Shown: positions 1-7,627, numbered from the stretch's first letter. The stretch is 32,120 nt of DNA from Rhizobium sp. L43 (GCF_002531725.1 NZ_NWSQ01000045.1:1-32120); one strand, 5' to 3'. Notes: generated by a model not told the origin, from the letters alone. Numbers and translations are program-made.

Positions 1-62
1 CCGCTAAGCGCGGCGTATCCCTCCTCCTCTCAGCTTTCGATGATGTGTGAATCTGATAGCCC
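1..62 (+). repeat. 62-bp repeat, left copy of a long-distance inverted pair
   Basis: Positions 1-62 are a perfect reverse complement of 32056-32117. The left copy starts at the window edge, so the repeat may continue outside. On the inner side both copies run into RIME-like sequence (cggggagaag... then ...gtcggatgagggg). No ORF or transposase is attached, so a dispersed intergenic repeat is the likely nature. Confidence 0.9.
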
Positions 63-64
63 AG

Positions 65-206
65 CGGGGAGAAGGTGGCCCGAAGGGTCGGATGAGGGGG
101 CCGCACGGTACACCATTCATTGCCCTTCGCTTACGCTCCGTGCATTCGCGGCCTTGCCGCTCACCCCCTCAACCGCCTGTCGGCACCTTCTCCCCGCTGG
201 GGAGAA
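65..206. repeat. RIME-like intergenic mosaic repeat
   Basis: The block opens with cggggagaaggtg and cggatgagggg (65-98) and closes with the inverted partners cccctcaaccg and caccttctccccg (163-196). Related blocks occur at 7267-7385, 23403-23574 and 31905-32052. The arrangement resembles the Rhizobium-specific intergenic mosaic elements (RIME). It fills the gap downstream of the DUF1772 gene, so positions 1-228 contain only repeat sequence and no credible gene. Confidence 0.75.
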
Positions 207-228
207 GAGATGTGTAGCAACGCCCCTC

Positions 229-711
229 CTAGACAATCATCAGCACCCGCACGAAAGCGACCGAGGCGAGCAGCGAGGCGATCGTCCGCACGTGGTTCCA
301 CCACGTCCAGTCCCTTAGATAGGTCGTCCAGAACGCCATCGCGTCCGGTCCGCTGCCGGCGACCTTCTCCAGCGCATCGTTCATCGGCACGTTGAAGACG
401 ATGGTCGAGAGGAAGGAAGCCAGCACATAGAGTGCCGCCCCTGCCAGCATCAGCAGGGATGCCCCGCCGCGCCAATCGATCACCGCCAGCACGGCGATGA
501 CGAGGCAGAGGATCGCCGTCGGTACGAACAGGCCCATGAAGGGCGAGCGGACGATCGTCACGTTGATCGAGTTCATCGCCGCGATGCCTTGCTCTGTCGG
601 AATCCGCGAGAAGGCGGGCATGATGAAGGTCGAGAAGGCGAAGAAGATACCGGCGACGAGGCCGCTGCCGATCGCCGCCGCCGCGAGGGAGAGAGTGAGA
701 ATGATCTGCAT
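229..711 (-). CDS. DUF1772 (anthrone oxygenase-like) integral membrane protein
   Basis: This is a 160-residue membrane protein. Four hydrophobic segments are visible: the N-terminus (about 1-25, rich in Ala, Ile and Leu and continuing into GIFFAFSTFIMPAF), about 56-80, about 86-115 and the C-terminus. The early FAFSTFIMPAF and later FNVPMN motifs are typical of DUF1772 proteins, which include fungal anthrone oxygenase relatives; the bacterial role is not known to me. The ATG at 711 is preferred because GGAG lies 8 bases upstream and the start sits 2 bases past the stop of the NmrA-like gene. An in-frame ATG at 726 would overlap that gene and has no clear ribosome site. It is probably co-translated with the NmrA-like gene and controlled by the divergent TetR repressor. 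Confidence 0.8.
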   Translation of the reverse strand: MQIILTLSLAAAAIGSGLVAGIFFAFSTFIMPAFSRIPTEQGIAAMNSINVTIVRSPFMGLFVPTAILCLVIAVLAVIDWRGGASLLMLAGAALYVLASFLSTIVFNVPMNDALEKVAGSGPDAMAFWTTYLRDWTWWNHVRTIASLLASVAFVRVLMIV

Positions 712-713
712 GG

Positions 714-1538
714 TCAGACGCTCCATAGTCCGGTGGCCGCGGTCGCCCGCGCATAGTGGCTGAAATCGGTGGCGGGTCGGCCGAGAATTTCGGCGACACC
801 GGCCATGGTGCTGGAATTGCGCCCATCGAGCACCTGGCCGAACAGTTCTTCGAGAAGATCGATCAGGCCCTGTGGCAGGCCGGCGGCCGCCAGTCCGCCG
901 GTGAAATCAGCCATCGACACCTGCTGATATTCGATCGGCCGCCCGGCGGCCTCAGCGATTTCGGCGACCGCCTGGCGGAATGTCAGCGCCCGCGGGCCGG
1001 TCAACTCGTAGGTCTTGTTGCGATGGCGGGGATCGGTCAAGGCGGCGACGGCGGCATCGGCGATATCGTCGGCATCGATGAAGGGTTCGCCGATCTCGCC
1101 TGCCGGCAATTGCAGCCGGCCGGCGAGGATCTGTTCGACAAAGGCGCCCTCGCTGAAATTCTGGCAGAACCAGGAGGCACGCAGGATGGTGGTGTCAATG
1201 CCGGAGACCTTCAGCGTCGCCTCGCTGCGTTGCGCGCCCTCTTCGCCGCGACCGGAGAGCAGCACGATGTGCTCAAGTCCGCAGTCCACCCCGACCTCGG
1301 CGAGCGCCCCGATCGCCTCCGCCGCCCAGGCGACGGAAAGGTCCGGCTGGAAGGCGACATAGGCGCTCGATGCGCCCTCAAGCGCGCCGCGCCAGGTCGA
1401 TCTGTCCTCCCAATCGAAGGGACGGGCGCTGGAGCGCGACACGGCGCGAAGGGTGAGCCCACGCGCTTCCAGACGTTTGATGATGCGGCCGCCGGTCTTT
1501 CCCGACCCACCGATGAGGACGATTTCGGAATTCTGCAT
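714..1538 (-). CDS. NmrA-like NAD(P)-binding oxidoreductase
   Basis: The product is 274 residues with an N-terminal Rossmann motif (VLIGGSGKTGGRII, about 6-19; GxxGxxG pattern), followed by the compact atypical short-chain dehydrogenase fold seen in NmrA and quinone-reductase-like proteins (HIVLLSGRG, RASWFCQNF, PFIDADDIADAA, YELTGP). These proteins bind NAD(P)H and act either as redox sensors or as reductases; the substrate cannot be told from sequence. The start at 1538 is supported by AAGGAG 7 bases upstream. The reading frame stays open for about 550 bases further upstream, but that extension is antisense to the TetR gene and was discarded. It lies upstream of the DUF1772 gene in the same transcript and diverges from the TetR gene across a palindromic operator. 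Confidence 0.85.
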   Translation of the reverse strand: MQNSEIVLIGGSGKTGGRIIKRLEARGLTLRAVSRSSARPFDWEDRSTWRGALEGASSAYVAFQPDLSVAWAAEAIGALAEVGVDCGLEHIVLLSGRGEEGAQRSEATLKVSGIDTTILRASWFCQNFSEGAFVEQILAGRLQLPAGEIGEPFIDADDIADAAVAALTDPRHRNKTYELTGPRALTFRQAVAEIAEAAGRPIEYQQVSMADFTGGLAAAGLPQGLIDLLEELFGQVLDGRNSSTMAGVAEILGRPATDFSHYARATAATGLWSV

Positions 1539-1566
1539 GTCGAAGCTCCTTCCCAATCTGGCAAAC

Positions 1567-1607
1567 AAGAGAGACTCTCTCATTTGCCAAATGAGATAAA
1601 CTCTCTT
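1567..1607. promoter_or_regulatory. Probable TetR operator between the NmrA-like and tetR genes
   Basis: Two 20-base arms (1567-1586 and 1588-1607) flank a single central C and match as inverted repeats at 17 of 20 positions, with a CATTTG-C-CAAATG core. The left arm is itself nearly palindromic (AGAGAGACTCTCT). The site lies 28 bases from the NmrA-like start and 33 bases from the tetR start, so it could repress both. Binding by the adjacent TetR protein is inferred. Confidence 0.7.
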
Positions 1608-1640
1608 ATTTTCTTTGTCAACTTGGAAAAGGAGAGACGC

Positions 1641-2294
1641 ATGTCGGAACAGCCGGTCGCCACGCGCAGGCGCCAGTCGGAGCAGAGCGGCCAGCCGCGC
1701 CGGATCCCGAGCCAGCAGCGCGGCCGCGAGCGCTTCGAAAAGATCCTCGCCGTCGCCTCGGAGCTGATCGAAAGCCATGGCAGCGACGGCTTGAAGATGA
1801 GTGAGATCGTCGAAAAGGCCGGGCTTTCCTTCGGCGCCCTCTATCAATATTTCCCCGACAAGAGCTCGATCATCCGCACCTTGGCCGAGCGCTTCAACGA
1901 AGAGGGCAGGCGATGCGTCGAGGTGGAGCTGGCGAAGGTCACTGAGCCCGCCGGCCTGCAGGGCGCGCTCGCCAATATCGTCGACGAATATTACGGCTTC
2001 TTCCGCCGCGAGCCCGTCATGCGCGACATCTGGCATGCGACCCATACCGACAAGCTGCTGCAGCAGATCGATGCCGAGGACATGGAATTCCATGCCCAGG
2101 CATTTCTCGGCGTGCTCGTCCGCCTATGGCCGGATCGCGACCGCAAGGCGCTGCTGGCGATCGCCCGGCTGACGATGCAGCTGCTTGCCGCTGCCGTGCG
2201 TTATGCGGTTTCGCTGGATGCGGAGGAGGCTGCTGAGGCGATTGCCCTGTTCAAGAAAATGCAGAACGCCGATATCGACCGTCTGCTGCAGTGA
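1641..2294 (+). CDS. TetR/AcrR-family transcriptional repressor
   Basis: The product is 217 residues. After a basic, Gln-rich N-terminal arm of about 25 residues comes the TetR DNA-binding domain (RERFEKILAVASELI, then MSEIVEKAGLSFGALYQYF and PDKSSI, about 28-75); the remainder is a helical ligand-binding region ending in a helix rich in Ala and Glu. The ATG at 1641 follows AAAAGGAG by 6 bases. The frame is open far upstream, but that part is antisense to the NmrA-like gene. Divergence from the NmrA-like/DUF1772 pair and the palindrome between them suggest local autoregulated repression released by a small hydrophobic ligand. The ligand is unknown. Confidence 0.88.
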   Translation: MSEQPVATRRRQSEQSGQPRRIPSQQRGRERFEKILAVASELIESHGSDGLKMSEIVEKAGLSFGALYQYFPDKSSIIRTLAERFNEEGRRCVEVELAKVTEPAGLQGALANIVDEYYGFFRREPVMRDIWHATHTDKLLQQIDAEDMEFHAQAFLGVLVRLWPDRDRKALLAIARLTMQLLAAAVRYAVSLDAEEAAEAIALFKKMQNADIDRLLQ

Positions 2295-2367
2295 TCGCCG
2301 CCTTTCGTCTGGAAACGGCGGGCTCTTGCTGCTATTCCCGCAAGGATCCAAGCCGAAGGAGAGCCGC

Positions 2368-3057
2368 ATGATCCAGACCACATTTCCCGATCGCGCCGTG
2401 ATGGCCGAATTGCTCGCCAAGATGCTCTGGGAAATCAAGGCGGTGCATTTCAATGCCGCCCAGCCCTATAAACTCTCCTCCGGCATGGCGAGCCCGGTTT
2501 ATATCGATTGCCGCAAGCTGCTCTCCTTCCCGCGCATCCGCTCGACGGTGATGGATTTCGCCGCCAGCACCCTGCTGCGCGATGCCGGCTTCGAGCAGTT
2601 CGATTGCATCGCCGGCGGCGAGACCGCCGGCATCCCCTTCGCGGCGCTGCTGGCCGATCGCCTCGGCCTGCCGATGATCTATGTCCGCAAGCAGCCGAAG
2701 GGCCATGGCCGCAACGCCCAGATCGAAGGCAATATGCCGGAAGGCTCGCGCGTGCTCGTCATCGAAGACCTGACGACGGCCGGCGGCAGCATGTTCAAGT
2801 TCATCGATGCGGTCCGTGCCGCCGGCGGCATCGTTGATCATGGTATCGCGCTGTTCTTCTACGGCATCTTCGGCGACCAGCGTTTTGCCGACGGCAAGGT
2901 CCGGCTGCATCACGTCGCCACCTGGCGCAATGTTCTCTCTGTCGCCAAGGCGCAGAAGCTATTCGACGACAAGACGCTGGAAGAGGTCGAGGCCTTCCTC
3001 GATGCGCCGCTCGCCTGGTCGGGCAGGAATGGTGGCGTCAGCGAGCTTTCGCTCTAG
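2368..3057 (+). CDS. pyrE: Orotate phosphoribosyltransferase
   Basis: This cytosolic enzyme joins orotate to PRPP to make orotidine 5'-phosphate, the fifth step of de novo UMP synthesis. The 229-residue length is normal for alphaproteobacteria. The PRPP-binding motif VLVIEDLTTAGGS is at about 132-144, the flexible catalytic loop region KQPKGHGRNAQIEG at about 109-122, and the substrate stretch LSSGMASPVYIDCR at about 36-49. The ATG at 2368 follows GAAGGAG by 7 bases; the longer open frame upstream overlaps the tetR 3' end in another frame and was not used. It precedes frk on the same strand with a 61-base gap. Confidence 0.95.
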   Translation: MIQTTFPDRAVMAELLAKMLWEIKAVHFNAAQPYKLSSGMASPVYIDCRKLLSFPRIRSTVMDFAASTLLRDAGFEQFDCIAGGETAGIPFAALLADRLGLPMIYVRKQPKGHGRNAQIEGNMPEGSRVLVIEDLTTAGGSMFKFIDAVRAAGGIVDHGIALFFYGIFGDQRFADGKVRLHHVATWRNVLSVAKAQKLFDDKTLEEVEAFLDAPLAWSGRNGGVSELSL

Positions 3058-3118
3058 CTATTGACAAAAGCTCACTTAATCGGTTGATGAATGTAGAAAT
3101 GCTGTTGGGAGGAATTCG

Positions 3119-4045
3119 ATGATTTTGTGCTGCGGCGAAGCCTTGATCGACATGCTGCCGAGGGACACCACCCTGGATGAAAAGGGCTTTGCCCCCTATG
3201 CCGGCGGCGCGATCTTCAACACCGCGATCGCGCTCGGCCGCCTCGGCATCCCCACCGCCTTCTTCACCGGCATTGCCGATGACATGATGGGCGAAATTCT
3301 GCTGGAGACGCTGAAGGCCAGCAATGTCGATTACAGCCCCTGCGCCATCACGCCACGTCCCTCGACCATCGCCTTCGTCAAGCTGGTGAACGGCCAGGCG
3401 ACCTATGCCTTCTACGACGAGGGCACGGCCGGCCGGATGATCACCGAGGCCGATCTGCCTGCTCTCGGCGACAATTGCGAGGCCTTGCACTTCGGCGCCA
3501 TCAGCCTGATCCCCAGCCCCTGCGGCGAAACCTACGAGGCGCTGCTCGACCGTGAAGCCGCGACCCGCGTCATCTCGCTCGATCCGAATATCCGTCCCGG
3601 TTTCATCAAGGACAAGCCGGCTCATATGGCCCGCATCAAGCGCATGGCCGCCAAATCAGACATCGTCAAATTCTCCGACGAGGATCTCGACTGGTTCGGT
3701 CTTTCAGGCGACCATGATACGCTCGCCGCCCACTGGCTTGATCACGGCGCCAAGCTCGTCGTCATCACCAAGGGCGCAGAAGGCGCCTCCGGTTATACCA
3801 AGGAGCGCAAGGTCACGGTCCCGAGCCAACGCGTCACCGTCGTCGATACGGTCGGCGCCGGCGACACTTTCGATGCCGGCGTGCTGGCGTCGCTGAAGAT
3901 GGATGGGCTGCTGACCAAGGCACAGGTCGCCAATCTTGACGAAAAGGCACTGCGCAATGCCTTGGCTCTTGGGGCGAAGGCTGCCGCCGTCACCGTCTCC
4001 CGCGCTGGCGCCAACCCACCCTGGGCGCATGAGATTGGTCTTTAA
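3119..4045 (+). CDS. frk: PfkB-family fructokinase
   Basis: The enzyme phosphorylates fructose with ATP, feeding hexose into the Entner-Doudoroff and pentose phosphate routes that rhizobia use. The 308-residue protein has the PfkB N-terminal signature AGGAIFNTAIALGRLG (about 29-44) and the C-terminal ATP/catalytic signature DTVGAGDTFDAG (about 243-254, catalytic Asp in GAGD). The ATG is preceded by GGGAGGAATTCG. A TTGACA -35-like hexamer sits at 3061, just after pyrE, but no convincing -10 accompanies it, so an own promoter is only possible. The last 12 residues (GANPPWAHEIGL) and the bases past the stop are nearly repeated at the 3' end of the desaturase gene. Sugar specificity beyond fructose cannot be read from sequence. 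Confidence 0.9.
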   Translation: MILCCGEALIDMLPRDTTLDEKGFAPYAGGAIFNTAIALGRLGIPTAFFTGIADDMMGEILLETLKASNVDYSPCAITPRPSTIAFVKLVNGQATYAFYDEGTAGRMITEADLPALGDNCEALHFGAISLIPSPCGETYEALLDREAATRVISLDPNIRPGFIKDKPAHMARIKRMAAKSDIVKFSDEDLDWFGLSGDHDTLAAHWLDHGAKLVVITKGAEGASGYTKERKVTVPSQRVTVVDTVGAGDTFDAGVLASLKMDGLLTKAQVANLDEKALRNALALGAKAAAVTVSRAGANPPWAHEIGL

Positions 4046-4052
4046 CGCTGGA
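4006..4052 (+). repeat. 47-bp sequence shared with the 3' end of the desaturase gene (copy 1)
   Basis: Positions 4006-4052 match 7210-7256 at 41 of 47 bases. The match runs across the stop codon into GCTGGA, so it is a DNA-level repeat rather than protein convergence alone. Confidence 0.8.
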
Positions 4053-4077
4053 AGCAAGCCGCCCTCGCGCTGATCGA

Positions 4078-5478
4078 TCAGGCGACTGTCCGGGGAAGCT
4101 CGGGAGCGCTCACTAGGTCCCGCAAGAAGTTTTCGCACCAAAGCGAGACATCGTGAGAGAGCAGATGCTCCATCATCATGCTCCAGCGCTCGCGGCGCTC
4201 GCCAAGCGACATGGCAAGGCCCCTGGCAAGCGCATTGGCAGTGCCTTCGACGTCGTAGGGATTGACCAGCAGCGCACCCTTCAGCTCCCGAGCCGCGCCG
4301 GCGAAGCGCGATAGCACCAAGACGCCCGGACGATCCGGGTTCTGGGCGGCGACATATTCCTTGGCGACGAGATTCATGCCGTCGCGTAACGGCGTGACCA
4401 GCCCGATCGTCGCCAGGCGGTAGAGGCCGGCGAGCACGGTGCGGCTGATCGAACGGTTGACATAGCGGATCGGCACCCAGTCGACCGTCCCGATGGCACC
4501 GTTGACGCGGCCGGCCTGTTCGGCGACCATCTTCTGCATATGCTCGTATTCGGGAACTTCCGATCGCGACTTCGGTGTGATCTGCAGATAGGTGACCTTG
4601 TTCTGATAGGCGGGATTGCCGGTGAGGAAGCGTTCGAACGCTTCCAGCCGCTGGATGATGCCCTTGGAATAATCGAGGCGATCGACCCCGATGATCATGT
4701 CGCGGCCTTCAACGCTGCGCCGGGTCTTCTGCACCATGACATTGTTTGCGGCGCTCTCGGCAAAGTCGGCGAAGGCCGCGGTTTCGATCCCGATCGGATA
4801 GGCGCCCGCCTTGAATATCCGCCCATGGGAATCGAACGATCCATTTCCGAGGTCGTCGCCAATGCCTTCCCGTCTGAGATAGCCGGCGAAGTTCTGGAGG
4901 TCGTAGTCCGTCTGGAAGCCGACGAGATCGTAATGCGAGAGCCCGCGCATGATTTCTTCATGGACCGGCATCGTGACGAGAATGTCGGCCGGCGGCCAGG
5001 GAATGTGCAGGAAGAAGCCGATCCGGTTCTTCAGCCCCATTTGGCGCAGTTCGGCCGCCAGCGGAATGAGGTGATAGTCATGAACCCAGATGATGTCGTC
5101 CGGCTCGATCATCGGCGCCAGCCGGTGCGCGAAAAACCGGTTGACGCGGAAATAACCGGCCATTTCCTTTCGGCCATATTCGGCGAGGTCGAGGCGATAG
5201 TGACAGATGGGCCAGAGAACACGGTTTGCAAATCCGCGATAATATTCCTCGACGTCGGTGTCGGTGAGATCGGTCAGCGCATAGGTGATGTTACCCTTCT
5301 GCAGGTGCGACAGCGGGCCGGGCTCCCTGTCCCCGCTCGATTCTCCCGACCATCCCATCCAGATGCCGCCGCGCGCCTGCAGGGCTGCCTGCAGCGCGAC
5401 CGCCAGTCCGCCGGCCGCGGCGCTCCCATCCTTGGCCGGCATGGGAACACGATTGGAAACGACGATAAGACGGCTCAT
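4078..5478 (-). CDS. otsA: Trehalose-6-phosphate synthase
   Basis: This GT20 glycosyltransferase transfers glucose from UDP-glucose (or GDP-glucose) to glucose 6-phosphate, giving trehalose 6-phosphate for osmotic and desiccation tolerance and for symbiosis. The 466-residue length is typical of bacterial OtsA. Visible motifs in order are VVSNRVP (6-12), GGLAVAL and WMGWSG near the N-terminus, WVHDYHLIPLA, GFFLHIPWPP, VGFQTDYD, DRLDYSKGI (donor-phosphate Arg and Lys), SRSEVPEY, DWVPIRY, and PLRDGMNLVAKEYVA with LSRFAGAA near the C-terminus. The ATG at 5478 has AAGGAAG just upstream; the longer open frame lacks OtsA homology. It converges with frk (32-base gap). No otsB phosphatase gene is present in the window. 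Confidence 0.95.
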   Translation of the reverse strand: MSRLIVVSNRVPMPAKDGSAAAGGLAVALQAALQARGGIWMGWSGESSGDREPGPLSHLQKGNITYALTDLTDTDVEEYYRGFANRVLWPICHYRLDLAEYGRKEMAGYFRVNRFFAHRLAPMIEPDDIIWVHDYHLIPLAAELRQMGLKNRIGFFLHIPWPPADILVTMPVHEEIMRGLSHYDLVGFQTDYDLQNFAGYLRREGIGDDLGNGSFDSHGRIFKAGAYPIGIETAAFADFAESAANNVMVQKTRRSVEGRDMIIGVDRLDYSKGIIQRLEAFERFLTGNPAYQNKVTYLQITPKSRSEVPEYEHMQKMVAEQAGRVNGAIGTVDWVPIRYVNRSISRTVLAGLYRLATIGLVTPLRDGMNLVAKEYVAAQNPDRPGVLVLSRFAGAARELKGALLVNPYDVEGTANALARGLAMSLGERRERWSMMMEHLLSHDVSLWCENFLRDLVSAPELPRTVA

Positions 5479-5766
5479 GAGCTTCCTTTGGTGAAGATGG
5501 GTCGTGAAAACGCTCTGTGGTGAGCGTTTCGGGCGATCTCCTGAACTGGGCGCGCAAGAGAAGATCCGGACGCGAGTGGCCCGGTGCATAGGCCAGCGGA
5601 AACAATGAAACGGGGCATCGCCCCCGGCTTGTCGGCCATGTCGTCGGAAGTACCTTGCGCACAGATTTTGCTTGAATCTAGGGCGATGGCGGCAGATTGA
5701 AAGAATTCTTTCTAAAATTTTCTATTAGAAGAACGTTCAATCCGCTTTTGCGCCGGGGGCGCCAAG
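5479..5766 (-). other. Intergenic/leader region upstream of otsA
   Basis: This 288-base gap holds no credible gene. An 8-bp inverted repeat (aaacgctc at 5508-5515, gagcgttt at 5522-5529) lies in the predicted otsA 5' leader, about 30 bases before the start. An AT-rich patch at 5699-5745 contains the perfect palindrome AAAGAATTCTTT (5701-5712). On the minus strand a weak TTGAAC hexamer lies beside this patch, but no clear -10 follows. I found no GGAAC...CGTT general-stress promoter. Confidence 0.4.
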
Positions 5767-6153
5767 CTATTCTTTCGCGCGGGCGCGCGCCTGGCTTTCC
5801 TTCTTGATCGGCCGACCGACGGGGCAGACCTCCTGCACGAAGCCGTTGAGTGTATTGACGAGATTGTTCTCGATCAGGGAATAGTGAACGAACTGGCCCT
5901 GTTTCTCTCGTCTGATCAGCCCCGCTGCTTCGAGGATGGAAAGATGCTGCGAAACGGCCGGCTTGGACATGCGGAAGCGGTCGGCGATCTCGCCGGCGGT
6001 CAGGCCCGATGCCGAGAGATAGGCGAGGATCTTTCGGCGTGGGGCACTGGAAAGCGCGTGAAATACCCGCTGGGCGGCGCTGACGGAGCTGCTTTCTCCA
6101 ACGTCATCGAAAGTCTCTTCGTTCAAGTCCGGTCTCCGTGCCTGCGGCATCAT
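5767..6153 (-). CDS. ArsR-family winged-helix repressor
   Basis: The product is 128 residues. The winged helix runs about 24-97: RVFHALSSAPRRKILAYL, then TAGEIADRFRMSKPAVSQHL (helix-turn-helix) and the wing REKQGQFVHYSL. The ELCVCD-type metal site of ArsR/SmtB is absent and the only Cys is in the C-terminal tail (CPVG), so a metal sensor is unlikely; it looks closer to non-metal ArsR autorepressors. Two ATGs lie side by side (6153 and 6150) with a weak ribosome site, so the exact start is open by one codon. It diverges from the desaturase gene across two matching AT-rich operator sites and probably represses both itself and the desaturase. Confidence 0.88.
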   Translation of the reverse strand: MMPQARRPDLNEETFDDVGESSSVSAAQRVFHALSSAPRRKILAYLSASGLTAGEIADRFRMSKPAVSQHLSILEAAGLIRREKQGQFVHYSLIENNLVNTLNGFVQEVCPVGRPIKKESQARARAKE

Positions 6154-6167
6154 CGCATCGATCCGTT

Positions 6168-6238
6168 AAACAATTAAGTAATTAATGTATTGCTTAATTG
6201 TTTCTGCTCATGCAAAGTAATTAGGTAATTGCTTAATT
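6168..6238. promoter_or_regulatory. Tandem AT-rich operator sites between the arsR-type gene and the desaturase gene
   Basis: Site 1 (6176-6199) and site 2 (6215-6238) are 24-base direct repeats identical at 20 positions, with starts 39 bases apart. Each has imperfect dyad symmetry of the form AAGTAAT-N6-ATTGCTT. Site 1 sits inside a perfect 11-bp inverted repeat (6168-6178 and 6193-6203). The sites lie in the only spacer between divergent genes in an otherwise GC-rich region and are therefore the likely targets of the ArsR-type protein. Confidence 0.75.
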
Positions 6239-6295
6239 AATGAATTGGTGGGGGATGTTCAAGTGGAGAATGCGCCCGATGGGAGGGAGTTTGCC

Positions 6296-7249
6296 ATGAG
6301 CAGTATTTCCACGGGGCGGATGATCGATAACGGGAGCGACCCGGTGAAGGGCAGAGTGGTCTGGATGCCGGCAAAGTCGATCTGGATCACCGCCATGACC
6401 TTGATTGCCATTGTTGGTGGGCCATTGACCTTCACCTGGAGCGCCTTTGCCGTCTTTCTCCTCGTGACCGCCATCACGATCTGCCTCGGTCATTCCGTCG
6501 GCATGCACCGGCTGTTGATCCACCGCTCGTTCAGCACCCATATCTGGATCGAGCACTTTCTCGTCTATCTCGGGACGCTGGTCGGCATGGCCGGCCCTTT
6601 CGGCATGATCTACGCGCACGACATTCGCGACTGGGCGCAACGCCAGCGGGACTGCCATGATCTCTATGCCCATCGCCGGTCTTTCTTCATCGATGCCTTC
6701 TGGCAGATGCATTGCATCGTGGTGCTGGACCATCCGCCGTGTTTCGTCCTCAGAGAGCGCGAGCGGCGCGACCGCTTCTACCGCTTCCTGGAGGCGACAT
6801 GGATGGCGCAGCAGATTCCCTTGGCACTCGTGCTTTTTGCGCTCGGCGGATTGCCGTGGGTGATCTGGGGTATTGCCGTGCGGATATCGGTGTCGCTGAC
6901 CGGCCACTGGCTGATCGGCCATTGCGCGCATCGCGACGGCCATCAGGGCTGGAGCGTCGATGATGTCGCGGTGCAGGGCTATAACCTGCCGCGTTTCGGG
7001 CTGGTGACCTTTGGCGAGAGCTTTCACGGCAACCATCACGCCTTCCCGGAATCGGCGCGCCTCGGCATCGAGCCGGGGCAGCTGGATCTCGGTTGGTATT
7101 TCATCCGCCTGCTGGCAGGGCTCGGCCTGGCTTCGGCGATCAAGCTGCCGCACATTATCGTGCCAAGGCGAGGGTTGAGGCGCGTCGACGCAGCTGAAAC
7201 TGCTGAGGATGGCGCCAATCCGCCCTGGGCGAGTGAGATTGGGCTTTAA
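6296..7249 (+). CDS. Membrane fatty-acid (acyl) desaturase
   Basis: The product is 317 residues and belongs to the membrane di-iron desaturase family, which introduces double bonds into acyl chains. Hydrophobic segments lie at about 28-65, 85-105 and 185-210. The first His box is GHSVGMHR (HxxxxH) and the last is HGNHHAFP (HxxHH), both canonical. The middle box does not read HxxHH; in its place is HDIRDWAQR with CHDLYAHR downstream, a diverged form. The ATG at 6296 follows GGGAGGGAG; an in-frame TTG at 6245 has no better ribosome site and overlaps the operator zone. The tail (GANPPWASEIGL) and following bases match the end of frk. Divergence from the ArsR-type gene suggests repression. Substrate (acyl-CoA or lipid-bound acyl) is unknown. 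Confidence 0.85.
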   Translation: MSSISTGRMIDNGSDPVKGRVVWMPAKSIWITAMTLIAIVGGPLTFTWSAFAVFLLVTAITICLGHSVGMHRLLIHRSFSTHIWIEHFLVYLGTLVGMAGPFGMIYAHDIRDWAQRQRDCHDLYAHRRSFFIDAFWQMHCIVVLDHPPCFVLRERERRDRFYRFLEATWMAQQIPLALVLFALGGLPWVIWGIAVRISVSLTGHWLIGHCAHRDGHQGWSVDDVAVQGYNLPRFGLVTFGESFHGNHHAFPESARLGIEPGQLDLGWYFIRLLAGLGLASAIKLPHIIVPRRGLRRVDAAETAEDGANPPWASEIGL

Positions 7250-7256
7250 GGCTGGA
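7210..7256 (+). repeat. 47-bp sequence shared with the 3' end of frk (copy 2)
   Basis: This copy matches 4006-4052 at 41 of 47 bases and includes the desaturase stop codon (7247-7249). It lies 10 bases before a RIME-like element, so repeat-associated recombination is a possible origin. Confidence 0.8.
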
Positions 7257-7266
7257 GCCAGTTTCG

Positions 7267-7385
7267 CCCCTCATCCGCCTGCCGCCACCTTCTGCCCGTT
7301 CGCGGGGCGAAGGGGATGGCCGCGACGTCTCGGTTCACCCTTCGCCCCAGCGGGGAGAAGGTGGCCCGAAGGGTCGGATGAGGGG
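7267..7385. repeat. RIME-like intergenic mosaic repeat
   Basis: The 119-base block is bounded by inverted cccctcatccg (7267-7277) and cggatgagggg (7375-7385), with internal ccaccttct and ggagaaggtgg partners. It follows the desaturase gene and may help terminate its transcript. Confidence 0.75.
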
Positions 7386-7627
7386 GCGCCGAATTCAGGT
7401 TTTTCCAACACGCCTCTACCGGGTTCGCCGACCCTGTATCGTCTTGATTGTGGTCAGAGCGTTGCTGTCGGTGGAATAGGATTTACGCAAGGGCCGTGAA
7501 GCCCCCTTTTCATCCGCCCTGCTGGGGCCGAGAAAAATAGCTCGAACCGGCGAGGGGCAGGCCTTCAAAGTTTACTTCGCCATCCTCGCCATCGCAGCCT
7601 TCGCCTTCGAAACCGGACTGTCAGCAA
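7386..7627. other. Intergenic remainder without a recognisable gene
   Basis: The stretch between the RIME-like block and the methyltransferase stop has no ribosome-site-supported ORF. A short hydrophobic reading frame from 7543 lacks a start codon and runs into the antisense of the methyltransferase. I see no clear terminator. Confidence 0.5.

Noticed and set aside
5479..5766. General-stress (GGAAC-N16/17-CGTT) promoter for otsA
   Set aside because: No such pair is found on the minus strand in the gap; nearest matches have the wrong spacing or bases.
6245..6295. TTG start at 6245 for the desaturase
   Set aside because: The ATG at 6296 has a clear GGGAGG site, and the TTG lies directly beside the operator without one.
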